Shown: positions 8,264 to 17,159 of the stretch, piece by piece
How the letters are laid out: every line of letters begins with the position of its first letter
How positions within the stretch are numbered: position 1 is the stretch's first letter
From: an uncultured Bacteriovoracaceae bacterium
GTDB taxonomy: Bacteria; Bdellovibrionota; Bacteriovoracia; Bacteriovoracales; Bacteriovoracaceae
Direction of reading: 5' to 3'
Length of the DNA: 64,000 nt
Assembly (NCBI GenBank): GCA_937931205.1
Contig: CALHBF010000013.1
Location: forward strand, 1 to 64,000
Translations under genes and position numbers: made by a program
Notes under the pieces: generated by a model
The model's input: the letters and a program-made list of their open reading frames with translations, nothing else
The model's database searches: none
Told to the model about the DNA's origin: nothing

Positions 8264-10768
8264 TCACTGCTTGAGAAAGTTTGACAAATATTTGGCAGTC
8301 ACACTTTTTTTAACCTTGGCAACTTCTCTAGGTCGCCCTTGTGCCACAATCTTTCCGCCATCCTCTCCAGCTCCTGGCCCCATATCTATAACCCAATCGC
8401 TCTCAGAGACGACACGCATATCGTGCTCAACGGTAATCACAGTATTTCCAATATCAACCAGTTTTTGGAGTTGGGTCATAAGTCTTTCCACGTCAGATGG
8501 ATGAAGGCCGGTTGTCGGTTCGTCGAGGATATAGAGCGTATCACCACGAGATGGGCGCTGTAACTCTGTGGCTAGCTTGATTCTTTGCGCTTCACCGCCG
8601 GAAAGCTCTGTCGCCGGTTGCCCAAGGCGGATGTATCCAAGTCCGACATCCTGAAGAACTCGAAGGGACTTCATCACTGTTTCATCTTCATGGAAAAATT
8701 CAGCAGCTTCATCAACCGTAAGCTTTAAGACTTCGGCAATGTTTTTTTCCTTATACTTAACTTCCAGAGTTTGTTCGTTAAAACGTGCCCCTTGGCACAC
8801 CGGACATGGGGCATACACACTTGGAAGGAATAAGAGTTCGACCATCACGAAGCCTTCACCCTCACAGTTCTCACATCTTCCTTTGGCAACATTGAAAGAA
8901 AATCTTCCTGCATCGTAACGACGTGATTTAGAAAGTTTCGTTTGAGAAAATATTTTTCTTACATGATCAAAAAGGCCTGTATAGGTCGCAAGATTTGAGC
9001 GAGGAGTTCGGCCAATTGATTTTTGATCTACCTGAATAACGCGAGTGACACCTGGCGACCCAACGATTTGACCCTTGGTAACTGCAACAGCTTCATTTTC
9101 TAAGTCAACAGGAACCTCTTCGTTTACAACCTCATGTCCAAGACTGGAAGTTAATAGCTCAACCAGTGATTGCACCAAAGATGATTTTCCTGATCCCGAA
9201 ATACCAGTCACGCTAGTGAGTGCATGAAGTGGGAAATCGACAGAAAGATTTTCGAGATTATGTCTCGTAATTCCTTTTAGTTTAAGAAAATCTCGAATCT
9301 CACGCTCTTTTGATGGATGATCAAATTTTTGATTAAAAAGAAAATGAGCCGTTTGTGAATTGGCAATTTTCTTTAATCCAGCGAGTGGCCCACTATAAAG
9401 AATCTGTCCTCCCTTTTCACCGGCTTTTGGTCCTACATCTACGACCCAGTCGGCTTTTTGGATGACTTCAATTTCATGCTCGACAATAAACAAAGAGTTT
9501 CCGGATGATTTAAGAGCTTCAAAAGCGCGAAGCAAAGCCTCGGTATCGGCTGGGTGAAGTCCTGCCGATGGCTCATCAAGCACATAGACAACACCAAATA
9601 AATTCGACCGCACTTGAGTGGCAAGTCTCATTCGTTGTAGCTCCCCAGGCGAGAGCGATGGAGTACGTCTTTCAAGCGATAGATGCCCTAATCCTAAATC
9701 CAAAAGAACCTTCAGACGTTCGACAATGTCCTCCGCAATCCTTTGCGCGACTATTCCTTGCTCTGGATGTTTTTCCCGAATTTTCTTGAAGTAAGGGGCT
9801 GACCCTTGAGCATAGGGGGTAAACACTTGAGCAAGCTTCTTCATCGGAAGCTCAGACATTTCACCAATATCAAGTCCTTCAAATTTAACAGACAGAGCTT
9901 CTTTTTTTAATCTCTTCCCGTGGCACTCAGGGCAAAGTGAACTCACGATGTATTTTGAAACGCGGTTTTTCATTAGCGCGCTTTGAGATGTCCGATAAGT
10001 CGAAAGTACATATTCACGTGCTGATGTGAAGGTCCCCATATAGCTCGGTGAAGCTTTTCTTTTAAGCGCTGCCTTTACCTCATCTAGGTTCCAGCCTGCA
10101 TATACAGGAACAGTCGGCTTTTCTTTTGAGTAAAGGATAAAGTCGCGGTCCTTTTTAGAAAGCTTCTTCCAAGGCACATCTATGTCGATGCCCATCGTAG
10201 TAAGAATATCTCTTTGGTTCTGGCCCTGCCAGGCCGAAGGCCAAGCTGTGACTGCTTTTTCCCGGATGGTAAGACTGTCATCAAGAACCATAGATTTCTC
10301 GGTGGCATCTAAAATGCGTCCGAGTCCTTGACAATGCGGACAAGCCCCTTCGGGGGTATTCGGTGAAAATTCTTCGGCGTAAATGATACCTTGTTTCGGA
10401 GGATATACACCGGCCCTAGAGTAAAGCATTCTAAGAAGATTTGAGAGCGTTGTGACACTTCCGACTGACGAACGAGTCGAGGGAGACCCTCTTTGTTGTT
10501 GAAGAGCAACTGCCGGCGGCAGACCTTCGATCTCATCGACTTCAGGGACCGACATTTGATTAAATAGACGACGGGCGTAAGGCGAAACGGATTCTAGATA
10601 CCGCCTTTGTGCTTCTGCATAAAGGGTTCCGAAGGCTAATGACGATTTTCCTGATCCTGATACACCAGTGAATACGACTAGGGAATCTCTTGGGATATCA
10701 ACTTTAATATCTTTGAGGTTGTTTTCCCTTGCACCCTTAACTCTAACAAATTTATTTTTTTCTTCCAT
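8264..10768 (-). CDS. Short UvrA-like ABC ATPase (UvrA2 class)
   Basis: 834 residues, about 100 shorter than housekeeping UvrA. Two ABC modules are visible: Walker A GVSGSGKSSLAFG near residue 35 and GISGSGKSSLVQS in the second half, with signatures LSPGELQRMRLAT and LSGGEAQRIKLAT. Three Cys pairs (CPHCQG, CPECHG, CENCEG...CPVCQG) are the zinc modules. UvrA2 proteins lack the UvrB-binding segment and are linked to DNA-damage or DNA-binding-drug tolerance and self-resistance. It is divergent from a MarR regulator whose promoter region holds paired palindromes, so it is probably repressed and inducible. Its place beside an integrase stump suggests it was acquired. Confidence 0.88.
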   Translation of the reverse strand: MEEKNKFVRVKGARENNLKDIKVDIPRDSLVVFTGVSGSGKSSLAFGTLYAEAQRRYLESVSPYARRLFNQMSVPEVDEIEGLPPAVALQQQRGSPSTRSSVGSVTTLSNLLRMLYSRAGVYPPKQGIIYAEEFSPNTPEGACPHCQGLGRILDATEKSMVLDDSLTIREKAVTAWPSAWQGQNQRDILTTMGIDIDVPWKKLSKKDRDFILYSKEKPTVPVYAGWNLDEVKAALKRKASPSYMGTFTSAREYVLSTYRTSQSALMKNRVSKYIVSSLCPECHGKRLKKEALSVKFEGLDIGEMSELPMKKLAQVFTPYAQGSAPYFKKIREKHPEQGIVAQRIAEDIVERLKVLLDLGLGHLSLERRTPSLSPGELQRMRLATQVRSNLFGVVYVLDEPSAGLHPADTEALLRAFEALKSSGNSLFIVEHEIEVIQKADWVVDVGPKAGEKGGQILYSGPLAGLKKIANSQTAHFLFNQKFDHPSKEREIRDFLKLKGITRHNLENLSVDFPLHALTSVTGISGSGKSSLVQSLVELLTSSLGHEVVNEEVPVDLENEAVAVTKGQIVGSPGVTRVIQVDQKSIGRTPRSNLATYTGLFDHVRKIFSQTKLSKSRRYDAGRFSFNVAKGRCENCEGEGFVMVELLFLPSVYAPCPVCQGARFNEQTLEVKYKEKNIAEVLKLTVDEAAEFFHEDETVMKSLRVLQDVGLGYIRLGQPATELSGGEAQRIKLATELQRPSRGDTLYILDEPTTGLHPSDVERLMTQLQKLVDIGNTVITVEHDMRVVSESDWVIDMGPGAGEDGGKIVAQGRPREVAKVKKSVTAKYLSNFLKQ

Positions 10769-10831
10769 AAAACCTCTAGGGGGATGGCTTCAAGCGTCTT
10801 AAATTATATTCCTACGAAAAAACTAGACAAA

Positions 10832-10847
10832 TATCAGCACACTGATG
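10832..10847. promoter_or_regulatory. Operator half-site pair 1 for the MarR regulator
   Basis: TATCAGCACACTGATG is an imperfect palindrome with TATCAG/CTGATG arms. Its centre is 19 bp from the second site, about two helical turns. It lies between the divergent uvrA-like and marR-like genes. Confidence 0.6.
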
Positions 10848-10850
10848 TTG

Positions 10851-10866
10851 TATCAGCATGCTGATA
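10851..10866. promoter_or_regulatory. Operator 2: perfect 16-bp palindrome
   Basis: TATCAGCATGCTGATA is fully self-complementary and shares its TATCAG arms with the site at 10832. Paired palindromes in a divergent promoter are typical MarR targets. This also rules out the in-frame ATG at 10845 as the regulator's start. Confidence 0.75.
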
Positions 10867-10898
10867 TAAGCAAGATAATTATAAGGGCGGTATTTAAC

Positions 10899-11330
10899 AT
10901 GAGATTTAAAGACACATTGGGACTTAGTCATAAGTTGAAAATAGTTGAGCATGAACTGTGCCAAAAAATTGAATTGGAACTTGCGAAGTTAAGCCTAACC
11001 CTTCCTCAATATACAGTTCTTTCGCACCTAGAAGAGAAAATCACTGCGACTAATGCCGAGCTTGCCAAAAATTCATCTGTTACGCCGCAAACGATGAATA
11101 GAATCATGCAGAACTTAGAAAGAGACGGCTTTGTTGCGAAACTGAAAAACTCGGAGCATGGCCTGAAGCAAGATTTCAAAATGAAACCTAAGGCCGAAAA
11201 AATCCTGTGTGATGCTCACGCTTTGGTTAATGACATAGAGATAAAGATGGTTAAAGGTTTTACAAAGAAAAGCATCAAAGAGTTTGAAGGAGTTTTGGAA
11301 AAATGCCTTCAGAATTTGCATACTTTTTGA
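10899..11330 (+). CDS. MarR-family transcriptional regulator
   Basis: 143 residues from ATG 10899. A winged helix-turn-helix sits at about 40-100 (QYTVLSHLEEK, then AELAKNSSVTPQTMNRIMQN and LERDGFV), the standard MarR order. Helices at both ends would form the dimer interface. MarR proteins repress divergent genes and let go on binding a small ligand, so the natural target is the UvrA-like gene and itself, through the palindromes at 10832-10866. The longer frame from 10845 would place its first codons in the operator. The ligand is unknown; a DNA-damaging or intercalating compound would fit the UvrA2 partner. Confidence 0.85.
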   Translation: MRFKDTLGLSHKLKIVEHELCQKIELELAKLSLTLPQYTVLSHLEEKITATNAELAKNSSVTPQTMNRIMQNLERDGFVAKLKNSEHGLKQDFKMKPKAEKILCDAHALVNDIEIKMVKGFTKKSIKEFEGVLEKCLQNLHTF

Positions 11331-11465
11331 AGGGTGACGCAGATTGAAGTGATGCGATCGTTCGATTTAACAGAGTTTAATATTATGTAGGAGGATACCA
11401 CATGACTGCTGGGCCGATTGTCTTATGACGAGAGCAAACAAAAGTTCAAACGTTGAACCTATCGA

Positions 11466-11774
11466 GTGGGCGGAAGCATCATTGATATTTTTCCGGCTGA
11501 TTCAGACTATAAAGCCATTCGCGTTCATTTTGCGAATGGGACAGTTAAAGAATTGGAATGGATTGATTCAGCTACAGAAAATCAGCTTAGCCACCTAGAT
11601 CATTACCTCGTTTCGCCAAAGACGCTCTTCGCGCCACCAGCAAGTCAGGTCGAGGCTGCGGCAAAACAAATCGAGCGAGAGTTGGAAAAGCGTGTTACGG
11701 AATTGTATGATGAAAATTGCCTGATCGAGGCAGATCGACTATTGGCATCTAGGCCTCCAATATCCAGACTGTAG
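11466..11774 (+). CDS. Uncertain small protein, possibly frameshifted
   Basis: The frame opens after a stop at 11454 and its only start is GTG 11466 without a ribosome site. It reads about 102 residues, with a strand-rich start (AIRVHFANGTVKELEW) and a helical Glu/Lys-rich end. A strong TAGGAGG (11388-11395) lies upstream of ATG 11402, but that frame stops after 8 codons. Its TGA overlaps an ATG (11425) that opens a third frame. Three frames in a row with one good ribosome site suggest a gene broken by small indels. Its end overlaps the minus-strand gene by 130 bp. No family recognised. Confidence 0.4.
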   Translation: MGGSIIDIFPADSDYKAIRVHFANGTVKELEWIDSATENQLSHLDHYLVSPKTLFAPPASQVEAAAKQIERELEKRVTELYDENCLIEADRLLASRPPISRL

Positions 11775-12133
11775 TCAAGTCGGCGTGAGGTCGCTGTGTT
11801 CACAGTAACATCTGTGTCCCCAGTTGGTCCTAATTTAAGACATCCGTCTATAATACGAAAATGCATTTCGGAATCTTCGCAAAAAGAATCGGTACAAAAT
11901 TCTCCAAGAAATCTCCAATGATCAACAGCAACTTCTCGCACAAACCAACCGCCATTAGTTCGTCGCACTTCAGTCGTTCCATCTGAAAGTCTTTCTCTCT
12001 CAGTGCGTGGACCTTCGAAGCTCGGAGATGTATCGATTGAGTTGAAGAGGGCCCTGATTGGCGCCACATCGTATGTACAGGCCGCATGTGCCTGAGGCAG
12101 TAGAAACAGCGAGGCAAGGATAACGCTTTTCAT
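11645..12133 (-). CDS. Secreted hypothetical protein with doubtful C-terminus
   Basis: 162 residues from ATG 12133, which follows AAGGAGT at good distance. A clear signal peptide (MKSVILASLFLLPQAHAACT) is followed by a Cys-containing domain (ACTYDV, FCTDSFCED, DGCLKL), so disulfides in the periplasm are likely. The last about 45 residues are Ser/Arg/Asn rich, as expected when the opposite strand of another gene is read. The true gene may therefore end near 11790, with a rearrangement joining it to the plus-strand gene there. The family was not recognised. It is divergent from the PaaZ-like gene. Confidence 0.55.
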   Translation of the reverse strand: MKSVILASLFLLPQAHAACTYDVAPIRALFNSIDTSPSFEGPRTERERLSDGTTEVRRTNGGWFVREVAVDHWRFLGEFCTDSFCEDSEMHFRIIDGCLKLGPTGDTDVTVNTATSRRLDYSLDIGGLDANSRSASIRQFSSYNSVTRFSNSRSICFAAAST

Positions 12134-12269
12134 TTTAAACTCCTTATAAATTAGTTCTGGAGCTTTTGAGTGCAAAGGTTGAGCCAGTTTACTCAGGTTC
12201 TTGTCCTCCTTATCGCTAAATGCTAAAGTTTTTATCACAATGATCATAAAAAACGATGAGGGAAGATAT

Positions 12270-14321
12270 ATGTGCCAATTAGAAAACTACGCTCTGGGCA
12301 AATGGATTAAAGGTCAAGGCGAAGGCCAGAAGCTTTTTAACGCCGTCACAGGTGAAGCTCTTTATACCGCTAGCTCAGCTGGTCTAAGTTTTGCCGATAT
12401 GATGGACTACGGTCGAACGACCGGAGGGAAAGCACTTCGTAAAATGACTTTCCAAGAACGCGGTCGCATGTTGAAAGCTCTTGCCCTTTATCTTTCAGAG
12501 AAAAAAGAAGAATTCTACAAGATCAGCTACCTCACAGGTGCTACGCGTGTGGATTCATGGATTGATATCGAAGGTGGTATCGGAAACTTATTTGCATATG
12601 CCTCTCTTCGTCGTCAGTTTCCTGATCTCCCATATTATGTTGATGGAGATATGGAGAAACTTTCAAAAGGTGGAAGCTTTGTAGGTCATCACATTGCTGT
12701 TCCTAAGCATGGTGTTGCCATTCATATTAATGCCTTCAACTTCCCAGTATGGGGAATGCTAGAGAAGGTTGCAGTAAACCTTTTTGCAGGAGTTCCTGCC
12801 ATCGTTAAGCCTGCAACGATTACAAGTTTTTTAACAGAAGCCGTTGTTCGCGAAATTATTGCTTCTAAAATTCTTCCAGAAGGATCTCTGCAACTTATTT
12901 GTGGTTCAGCGAATGGTATTCTTGATCACGTCATGAATCAGGATATTGTGACTTTCACTGGTTCGGCTTCAACGGGTATGATGCTAAAAGCTCATCCACG
13001 TCTGGTCTCTGAGTCAGTTCCTTTTAACTTAGAAGCAGATTCATTGAATGCCATGGTGATGGGTCTGGATGTTAAAGCAGGCTCGCCTGAGTTTGACTTA
13101 TTCATTAAAGAAGCTGCAAAAGAAATTACCATTAAAGCAGGACAGAAGTGTACGGCCGTTCGTCGTCTTATTGTTCCTGAGAATTTGATTGAAGCTACCG
13201 GTGAAGCTCTCTCTAAGCGTCTTTCAACCACGACGATTGGAAACCCTGAGAATAAAGACGTTCGCATGGGATCTCTAGCGGGAGAAACTCAGCGAAGAGA
13301 AGTCAGAGAGAAAGTAAATCAGCTTTCACGCTCGCAGAAAATCATCTATGGAAACCTTGATGAATTTAATGTGGTAGGAGCTGATGCCAAAGTTGGTGCT
13401 TTCATGCCACCTGTTCTTTTCTTAAACGAGAATCCATTTAAGAATACTGACTGTCACAACATTGAAGCTTTTGGTCCTGTATCAACGTTGATGCCTTATA
13501 AAACAACCGAAGATGCTATTGCTCTTTCTCGTATGGGTCTGGGGTCACTAGTGAGTTCAATTGTAACTAACAATGATGAAGTAGCGACTGAATTTGTGGT
13601 AGGTGCAGCGAATATGCACGGCCGAATTTTAGTACTCAATAATGATTGCGCTAAAGAGAGCACAGGACATGGTTCTCCTATGCCGATGCTGGTTCACGGA
13701 GGCCCGGGACGAGCTGGTGGTGGTGAAGAGATGGGTGGAAAGCGTGGAGTAATGCACTACCTTCAGCGCACGGCCATTCAAGGAAGTCCTACAACAATTA
13801 CTAAAATCACGAATCAGTACCAGTATGGTGCTAAACAGAATATTTTAGAAGTACATCCATTTAAGAAGCACTTTGAAGAATTGAATGTGGGTGACACACT
13901 TATAACTGAAAAACACGTGGTGACGATGGAAGATATCGAAAGATTTGCTGATCTTTCAGGAGATAAATTCTACGCTCATATGGATGAGAAGTCACTTGAA
14001 GGAACACCGTTCACTGGTCGCGTGGCCCACGGCTACTTTATCCTTTCTCGTGCAGCGGGGCTTTTTGTTGATCCTCCTAAAGGGCCAGTACTTTTAAATT
14101 ATGGTCTTGATGAGTGTCGCTTTATTAAACCTGTTTATCCAGGGGCGACGATTGGAGTGCGCTTTACTTGTAAAGAGAAAGTGGATCAGGAGAAAAGATC
14201 ACCTGAAGATATTGCCAAGGGAATCGTGAAGTGGCTGGTTGACGTTTATGATGAGACAGGAGACTCGGTTGCGATTGCGACAATTCTTACCATGGTGAAG
14301 AAAAAAAATCAGAATGCTTAA
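12270..14321 (+). CDS. paaZ: PaaZ-type bifunctional aldehyde dehydrogenase/enoyl-CoA hydratase
   Basis: 683 residues, matching the usual size of PaaZ (about 680). The N-terminal ALDH domain (1 to about 530) has HINAFNFPVWGMLEKVAVNL, the TFTGSASTGMM loop and the catalytic Cys in KAGQKCTAVRRL. The C-terminal MaoC/R-hydratase domain (about 545-683) has FADLSGDKFYAHMDEKSLEG and GRVAHGYFILS. In phenylacetate breakdown it opens oxepin-CoA and oxidises the resulting semialdehyde. ATG 12270 follows GAGGGA. No other paa gene is in the window, so it may work with genes elsewhere or in another CoA pathway. A strong terminator follows. Confidence 0.88.
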   Translation: MCQLENYALGKWIKGQGEGQKLFNAVTGEALYTASSAGLSFADMMDYGRTTGGKALRKMTFQERGRMLKALALYLSEKKEEFYKISYLTGATRVDSWIDIEGGIGNLFAYASLRRQFPDLPYYVDGDMEKLSKGGSFVGHHIAVPKHGVAIHINAFNFPVWGMLEKVAVNLFAGVPAIVKPATITSFLTEAVVREIIASKILPEGSLQLICGSANGILDHVMNQDIVTFTGSASTGMMLKAHPRLVSESVPFNLEADSLNAMVMGLDVKAGSPEFDLFIKEAAKEITIKAGQKCTAVRRLIVPENLIEATGEALSKRLSTTTIGNPENKDVRMGSLAGETQRREVREKVNQLSRSQKIIYGNLDEFNVVGADAKVGAFMPPVLFLNENPFKNTDCHNIEAFGPVSTLMPYKTTEDAIALSRMGLGSLVSSIVTNNDEVATEFVVGAANMHGRILVLNNDCAKESTGHGSPMPMLVHGGPGRAGGGEEMGGKRGVMHYLQRTAIQGSPTTITKITNQYQYGAKQNILEVHPFKKHFEELNVGDTLITEKHVVTMEDIERFADLSGDKFYAHMDEKSLEGTPFTGRVAHGYFILSRAAGLFVDPPKGPVLLNYGLDECRFIKPVYPGATIGVRFTCKEKVDQEKRSPEDIAKGIVKWLVDVYDETGDSVAIATILTMVKKKNQNA

Positions 14322-14325
14322 AATA

Positions 14326-14354
14326 AAAAGGGCCCAAATCGGGCCCTTTTTTTA
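14326..14354 (+). terminator. Strong intrinsic terminator after paaZ
   Basis: AAAAGGGCCC...GGGCCCTTTTTTT: a 10-bp stem with AAATC loop and T-run. The A/T symmetry also lets it serve the converging minus-strand gene ending at 14352. Confidence 0.9.
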
Positions 14355-15038
14355 TTCTAGTTTATTTTTTTCAATCATCTCTCGAGCCACCTCGCCGGCA
14401 ATGTAGCCAACTACATAAGGTACTTCTTCATGGATATCATTCTTTCCATGTAAAAAACCTAGCAGATGAAGCCATTCATGAACCATGTTCGAAACCATTT
14501 CATGAGTTTCAAGCTTTTTATAAAACGTCCAATTAAGACGAATCCACTTACTATTTGAAGGAGAAGTTGAGCCAATAACTTTACGACACCAAACTCCGAT
14601 CATCTCATAAGATTTGCAGGCCTTGACCCAAGAGTTAAAATTCATCTCTCCAGGAGTATCTGCACGCATTTTTTCATTACCGTTCATGATCACTTGGTAA
14701 ATCTCTTCATTTGTTAAGAGCTTATCAGAATCTTGCCAGAGATAGTTTTTGCGGTAAGAGCGCTCTCCATTTCTCTCAAAACCAATCACACGTTTCTTGA
14801 ATTTAGGACTATTCATCACGTCCTCAATTAAAGAGAGCGCCAGTTCAAATTTCTCTTTTTGCTTTCCTTCAGGAAAGCTGATTTCTTCAGGAACAAATTT
14901 GAGATGTTGGCTTTCAACTTTATCTGCAAAAACCTGAGCATCCTGAGAGAATTGAGGATTGGGTTTTACATCAACATGAGTTTCGGCCAGAACGGTATGA
15001 GACATGAAAAGCATCAAAGCAATTATCGATTTCATCAT
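14352..15038 (-). CDS. Secreted metalloprotease candidate (HExxHxxGxxH)
   Basis: 228 residues with a signal peptide (MMKSIIALMLFMSHTVLAE) behind AAGGAA. Near the C-terminus NMVHEWLHLLGFLHGKND contains H-E-x-x-H-x-x-G-x-x-H, the zinc motif of metzincins; a Met-turn is not obvious in the short remaining tail. The middle has two Cys (KACKS, VWCRK) that could form a disulfide. A secreted or periplasmic protease is likely, but the fold around the motif was not recognised, so the class is tentative. It converges with paaZ and shares its terminator. Confidence 0.7.
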   Translation of the reverse strand: MMKSIIALMLFMSHTVLAETHVDVKPNPQFSQDAQVFADKVESQHLKFVPEEISFPEGKQKEKFELALSLIEDVMNSPKFKKRVIGFERNGERSYRKNYLWQDSDKLLTNEEIYQVIMNGNEKMRADTPGEMNFNSWVKACKSYEMIGVWCRKVIGSTSPSNSKWIRLNWTFYKKLETHEMVSNMVHEWLHLLGFLHGKNDIHEEVPYVVGYIAGEVAREMIEKNKLE

Positions 15039-15147
15039 AAAGATTCCTTTATGACTTAATCGGAAAAGTTGGATGGGCCTAAACTAAGAAATAGCTATGA
15101 GGAAAATTTGTTCATCAGCTTTTTGGTAAAATTTTTCTCTAAAGTTT

Positions 15148-15172
15148 TAAAAAGACCCGCTTAGTGAGCGGG
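15148..15172 (-). terminator. Intrinsic terminator of the DMT transporter gene
   Basis: On the minus strand a 6-bp CCCGCT/AGCGGG stem is followed by TCTTTTT. It overlaps the transporter's stop codon. Confidence 0.75.
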
Positions 15173-16126
15173 CCCGGAAGAGAGATTAACAGAAAAGAGT
15201 CGGTAATTGAGAAGAACAATGGCCGATATGATAGTCAGCACTCCAACCCATTGAAGCATATTCACTACTTCACCTAAAAAGAGGAAAGCAATCGTCATGG
15301 CCACTGGAAGTTCGATAGAAGAGAGAATACTTCCCAGTCCCATCCCGACAACAGGAAAACCTTTATTGAGCATAATCGGTGGGATCACTGTTCCAAAGAT
15401 TGCCACAATCAGACCATAGTTAAAGAAGATATTGGTATCAAAGGATTGATTGAAGATAAAGTCACTGCCAACTAATTGCAGTCCTAAATAATAAGGAGCA
15501 ATTTGCGTAAGAAGTGCAAAAATGGCCACCACAATACACCCACCATAGAGCATGAACTTGCTTCGCTGAATAGGATTCAAGTGATTGGCCACACTGCTGG
15601 TTGAGAAGAGAGTCCAGCTAAAAGACATGGCCGTCAGAAGACCTAGGATCACTCCACGAATATCAAGCACCACATTTTGAGCACCGATCATCTTAGTCGC
15701 TAGAAGTGTGCCAAAAAGAATCATGATTACTGCAAAGATTTTTTCAAGAGAAGGGATTTGTTTTTTCTGAATAGCTTCTACCACCACTCCCATCCAAACT
15801 GATTGCATCAGGAGCACAACTCCTACTGAGGCATCAATGTAGCGAACAGCAAGGTAGTAGAGAATTGAAGTGAGACTCATTGGAATCCCTGCAATCATCA
15901 GGCTTTTGATATCTGCTTTATTGGCCTTCTGGCCTTTATTCTTTTGCAATAGCGCCATGATCGAGACAATCAGAGCACCCCAAGCGAATTGAGCAGCGGT
16001 CACTTCAGCGGTGGTGTAATTGTGTTTATAAGCAAGTTTGACGAAAGTTGAGAGCATCCCGTAACTAGAAGAACCTAGTACAATAAAAACGATACCCATT
16101 AATAGACTATCTTTGCGATTTTCCAT
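15161..16126 (-). CDS. EamA/DMT-family transporter
   Basis: 321 residues with about ten hydrophobic helices in two similar halves, the EamA (DUF6) layout of drug/metabolite exporters. Helix 1 (GIVFIVLGSSSYGMLSTFVK) and the helix after TTAEVTAAQFAWGALI are typical. The inner-membrane carrier probably exports an amino acid or metabolite; the substrate cannot be read. ATG 16126 is chosen over the ATG 15 bases upstream because AGGAGA lies just before it. No operon partner. Its promoter region is shared with the divergent deacetylase gene. Confidence 0.85.
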   Translation of the reverse strand: MENRKDSLLMGIVFIVLGSSSYGMLSTFVKLAYKHNYTTAEVTAAQFAWGALIVSIMALLQKNKGQKANKADIKSLMIAGIPMSLTSILYYLAVRYIDASVGVVLLMQSVWMGVVVEAIQKKQIPSLEKIFAVIMILFGTLLATKMIGAQNVVLDIRGVILGLLTAMSFSWTLFSTSSVANHLNPIQRSKFMLYGGCIVVAIFALLTQIAPYYLGLQLVGSDFIFNQSFDTNIFFNYGLIVAIFGTVIPPIMLNKGFPVVGMGLGSILSSIELPVAMTIAFLFLGEVVNMLQWVGVLTIISAIVLLNYRLFSVNLSSGPAH

Positions 16127-16289
16127 CACATCTCCTACCAACCAATAGTCAACTCTTTAAGGGAGTTGGTAGAGACGTCCAACCATATTTTGGACTTATA
16201 TCAGTGCATTGAAAAATTTGCGTAAAACTATGACGAAGTACTTCATTTGTAAAGGGGTCTTAGGCTAGGGAGATTGTAATTTCAATAGT

Positions 16290-16317
16290 TAAAGAACTTT
16301 GCTTTAAATTCCGATAA
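16290..16317 (+). promoter_or_regulatory. Sigma28-like promoter with ATG 7 nt downstream
   Basis: TAAA (16290-16293), 16 nt, TCCGATAA (16310-16317), against the flagellar sigma28 consensus TAAA-N15-GCCGATAA. The deacetylase ATG is at 16325 with no Shine-Dalgarno sequence, so the transcript may be leaderless. The same ten bases TCCGATAAGC occur before the flippase gene at 22260-22269. Confidence 0.45.
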
Positions 16318-16324
16318 GCCTCTC

Positions 16325-17140
16325 ATGGTAAAATTCCTTGGTTTTTTTCTGACCATTTATTCAACACTAACTTTTGCGGTTTGTCCTGACGGCAAGACCT
16401 ATCCTGTAACTCTCACTTTCGATGATGGTCCACATCCAGCACTGACTCCACGAGTGCTTGATGTACTTGATGCAGAAAAGGTGAAGGGAACGTTCTTCGT
16501 TCTAGGCGAGCGTTTTGCCGGAGGTAAAAGTAATCCGGCCACTAAAACGTCTTACGCCATTCTTGATCGCATAAAAAAGAGTGGGCATACCATTGGGTCT
16601 CACACCTTTAATCACCTAAGACACCCTGGTGAATCTGATGCAAAAATCAGAGAAAATATTTTTAAGCCTAATGAGCTTCTTAAAGATTATCTAAGCCCAG
16701 TACTAAGGCTGCCCTATGGAGCCGGTGCTTTTAAGAGTAATAATCCTGAAGTTCAAAGAAAAAATGATTATGTGATGAATACTGTAAAGAAGGCAGGTTA
16801 TAAGCACGTGCTTTGGGACATTGATACTAATGACTGGGATCCTAAGCGCAAATCCACTATTCTTCCTACGATGCTTAATGATATTTGTTCAAAGAAGGGT
16901 GGAGTGATTCTCTTCCACGACATTCAGGCCAATACCGTTGATCACTTACAAGATTGGATTCGAGCTATCAAAGCACAAGGTCACCAAATTGTAGGTCTGG
17001 AGAAATTCGTTCCAGAAGCGGCACATCCTTTTAAGGGTGAAGATTGTAAATTGCCGACAGTAAGCAAACAGGTGGATGAGTTAGGTGAGTTCATTAATCA
17101 GATGGATGAACTAGGGGACTTCATCAAGAAGTTGGATTAA
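16325..17140 (+). CDS. Secreted polysaccharide deacetylase (NodB/CE4)
   Basis: 271 residues, signal peptide MVKFLGFFLTIYSTLTFAVC. The NodB motifs are complete: TLTFDDGPHPALTPRVLDVL (catalytic Asp), IGSHTFNHLRH (metal-binding H-x3-H), RLPYGAG, and DIDTNDWD plus ILFHDI near the end. CE4 enzymes remove N-acetyl groups from peptidoglycan or chitin-like polymers in the periplasm. In predatory bacteria such deacetylases mark or soften prey peptidoglycan; applying that here is inference. There is no ribosome site before the ATG and a sigma28-like element close by. The next gene starts 20 bases later. Confidence 0.9.
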   Translation: MVKFLGFFLTIYSTLTFAVCPDGKTYPVTLTFDDGPHPALTPRVLDVLDAEKVKGTFFVLGERFAGGKSNPATKTSYAILDRIKKSGHTIGSHTFNHLRHPGESDAKIRENIFKPNELLKDYLSPVLRLPYGAGAFKSNNPEVQRKNDYVMNTVKKAGYKHVLWDIDTNDWDPKRKSTILPTMLNDICSKKGGVILFHDIQANTVDHLQDWIRAIKAQGHQIVGLEKFVPEAAHPFKGEDCKLPTVSKQVDELGEFINQMDELGDFIKKLD

Positions 17141-17159
17141 AATGTTTAAGGGATTATTT

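Noticed and set aside
8339-8563. Plus-strand frames inside the uvrA-like gene
   Set aside because: They mirror the conserved second ABC signature of UvrA on the other strand and have no gene signals.
10845-10898. Earlier start codon for the MarR regulator
   Set aside because: It lies inside the operator palindromes and lacks a ribosome site; ATG 10899 gives a normal MarR N-terminus.
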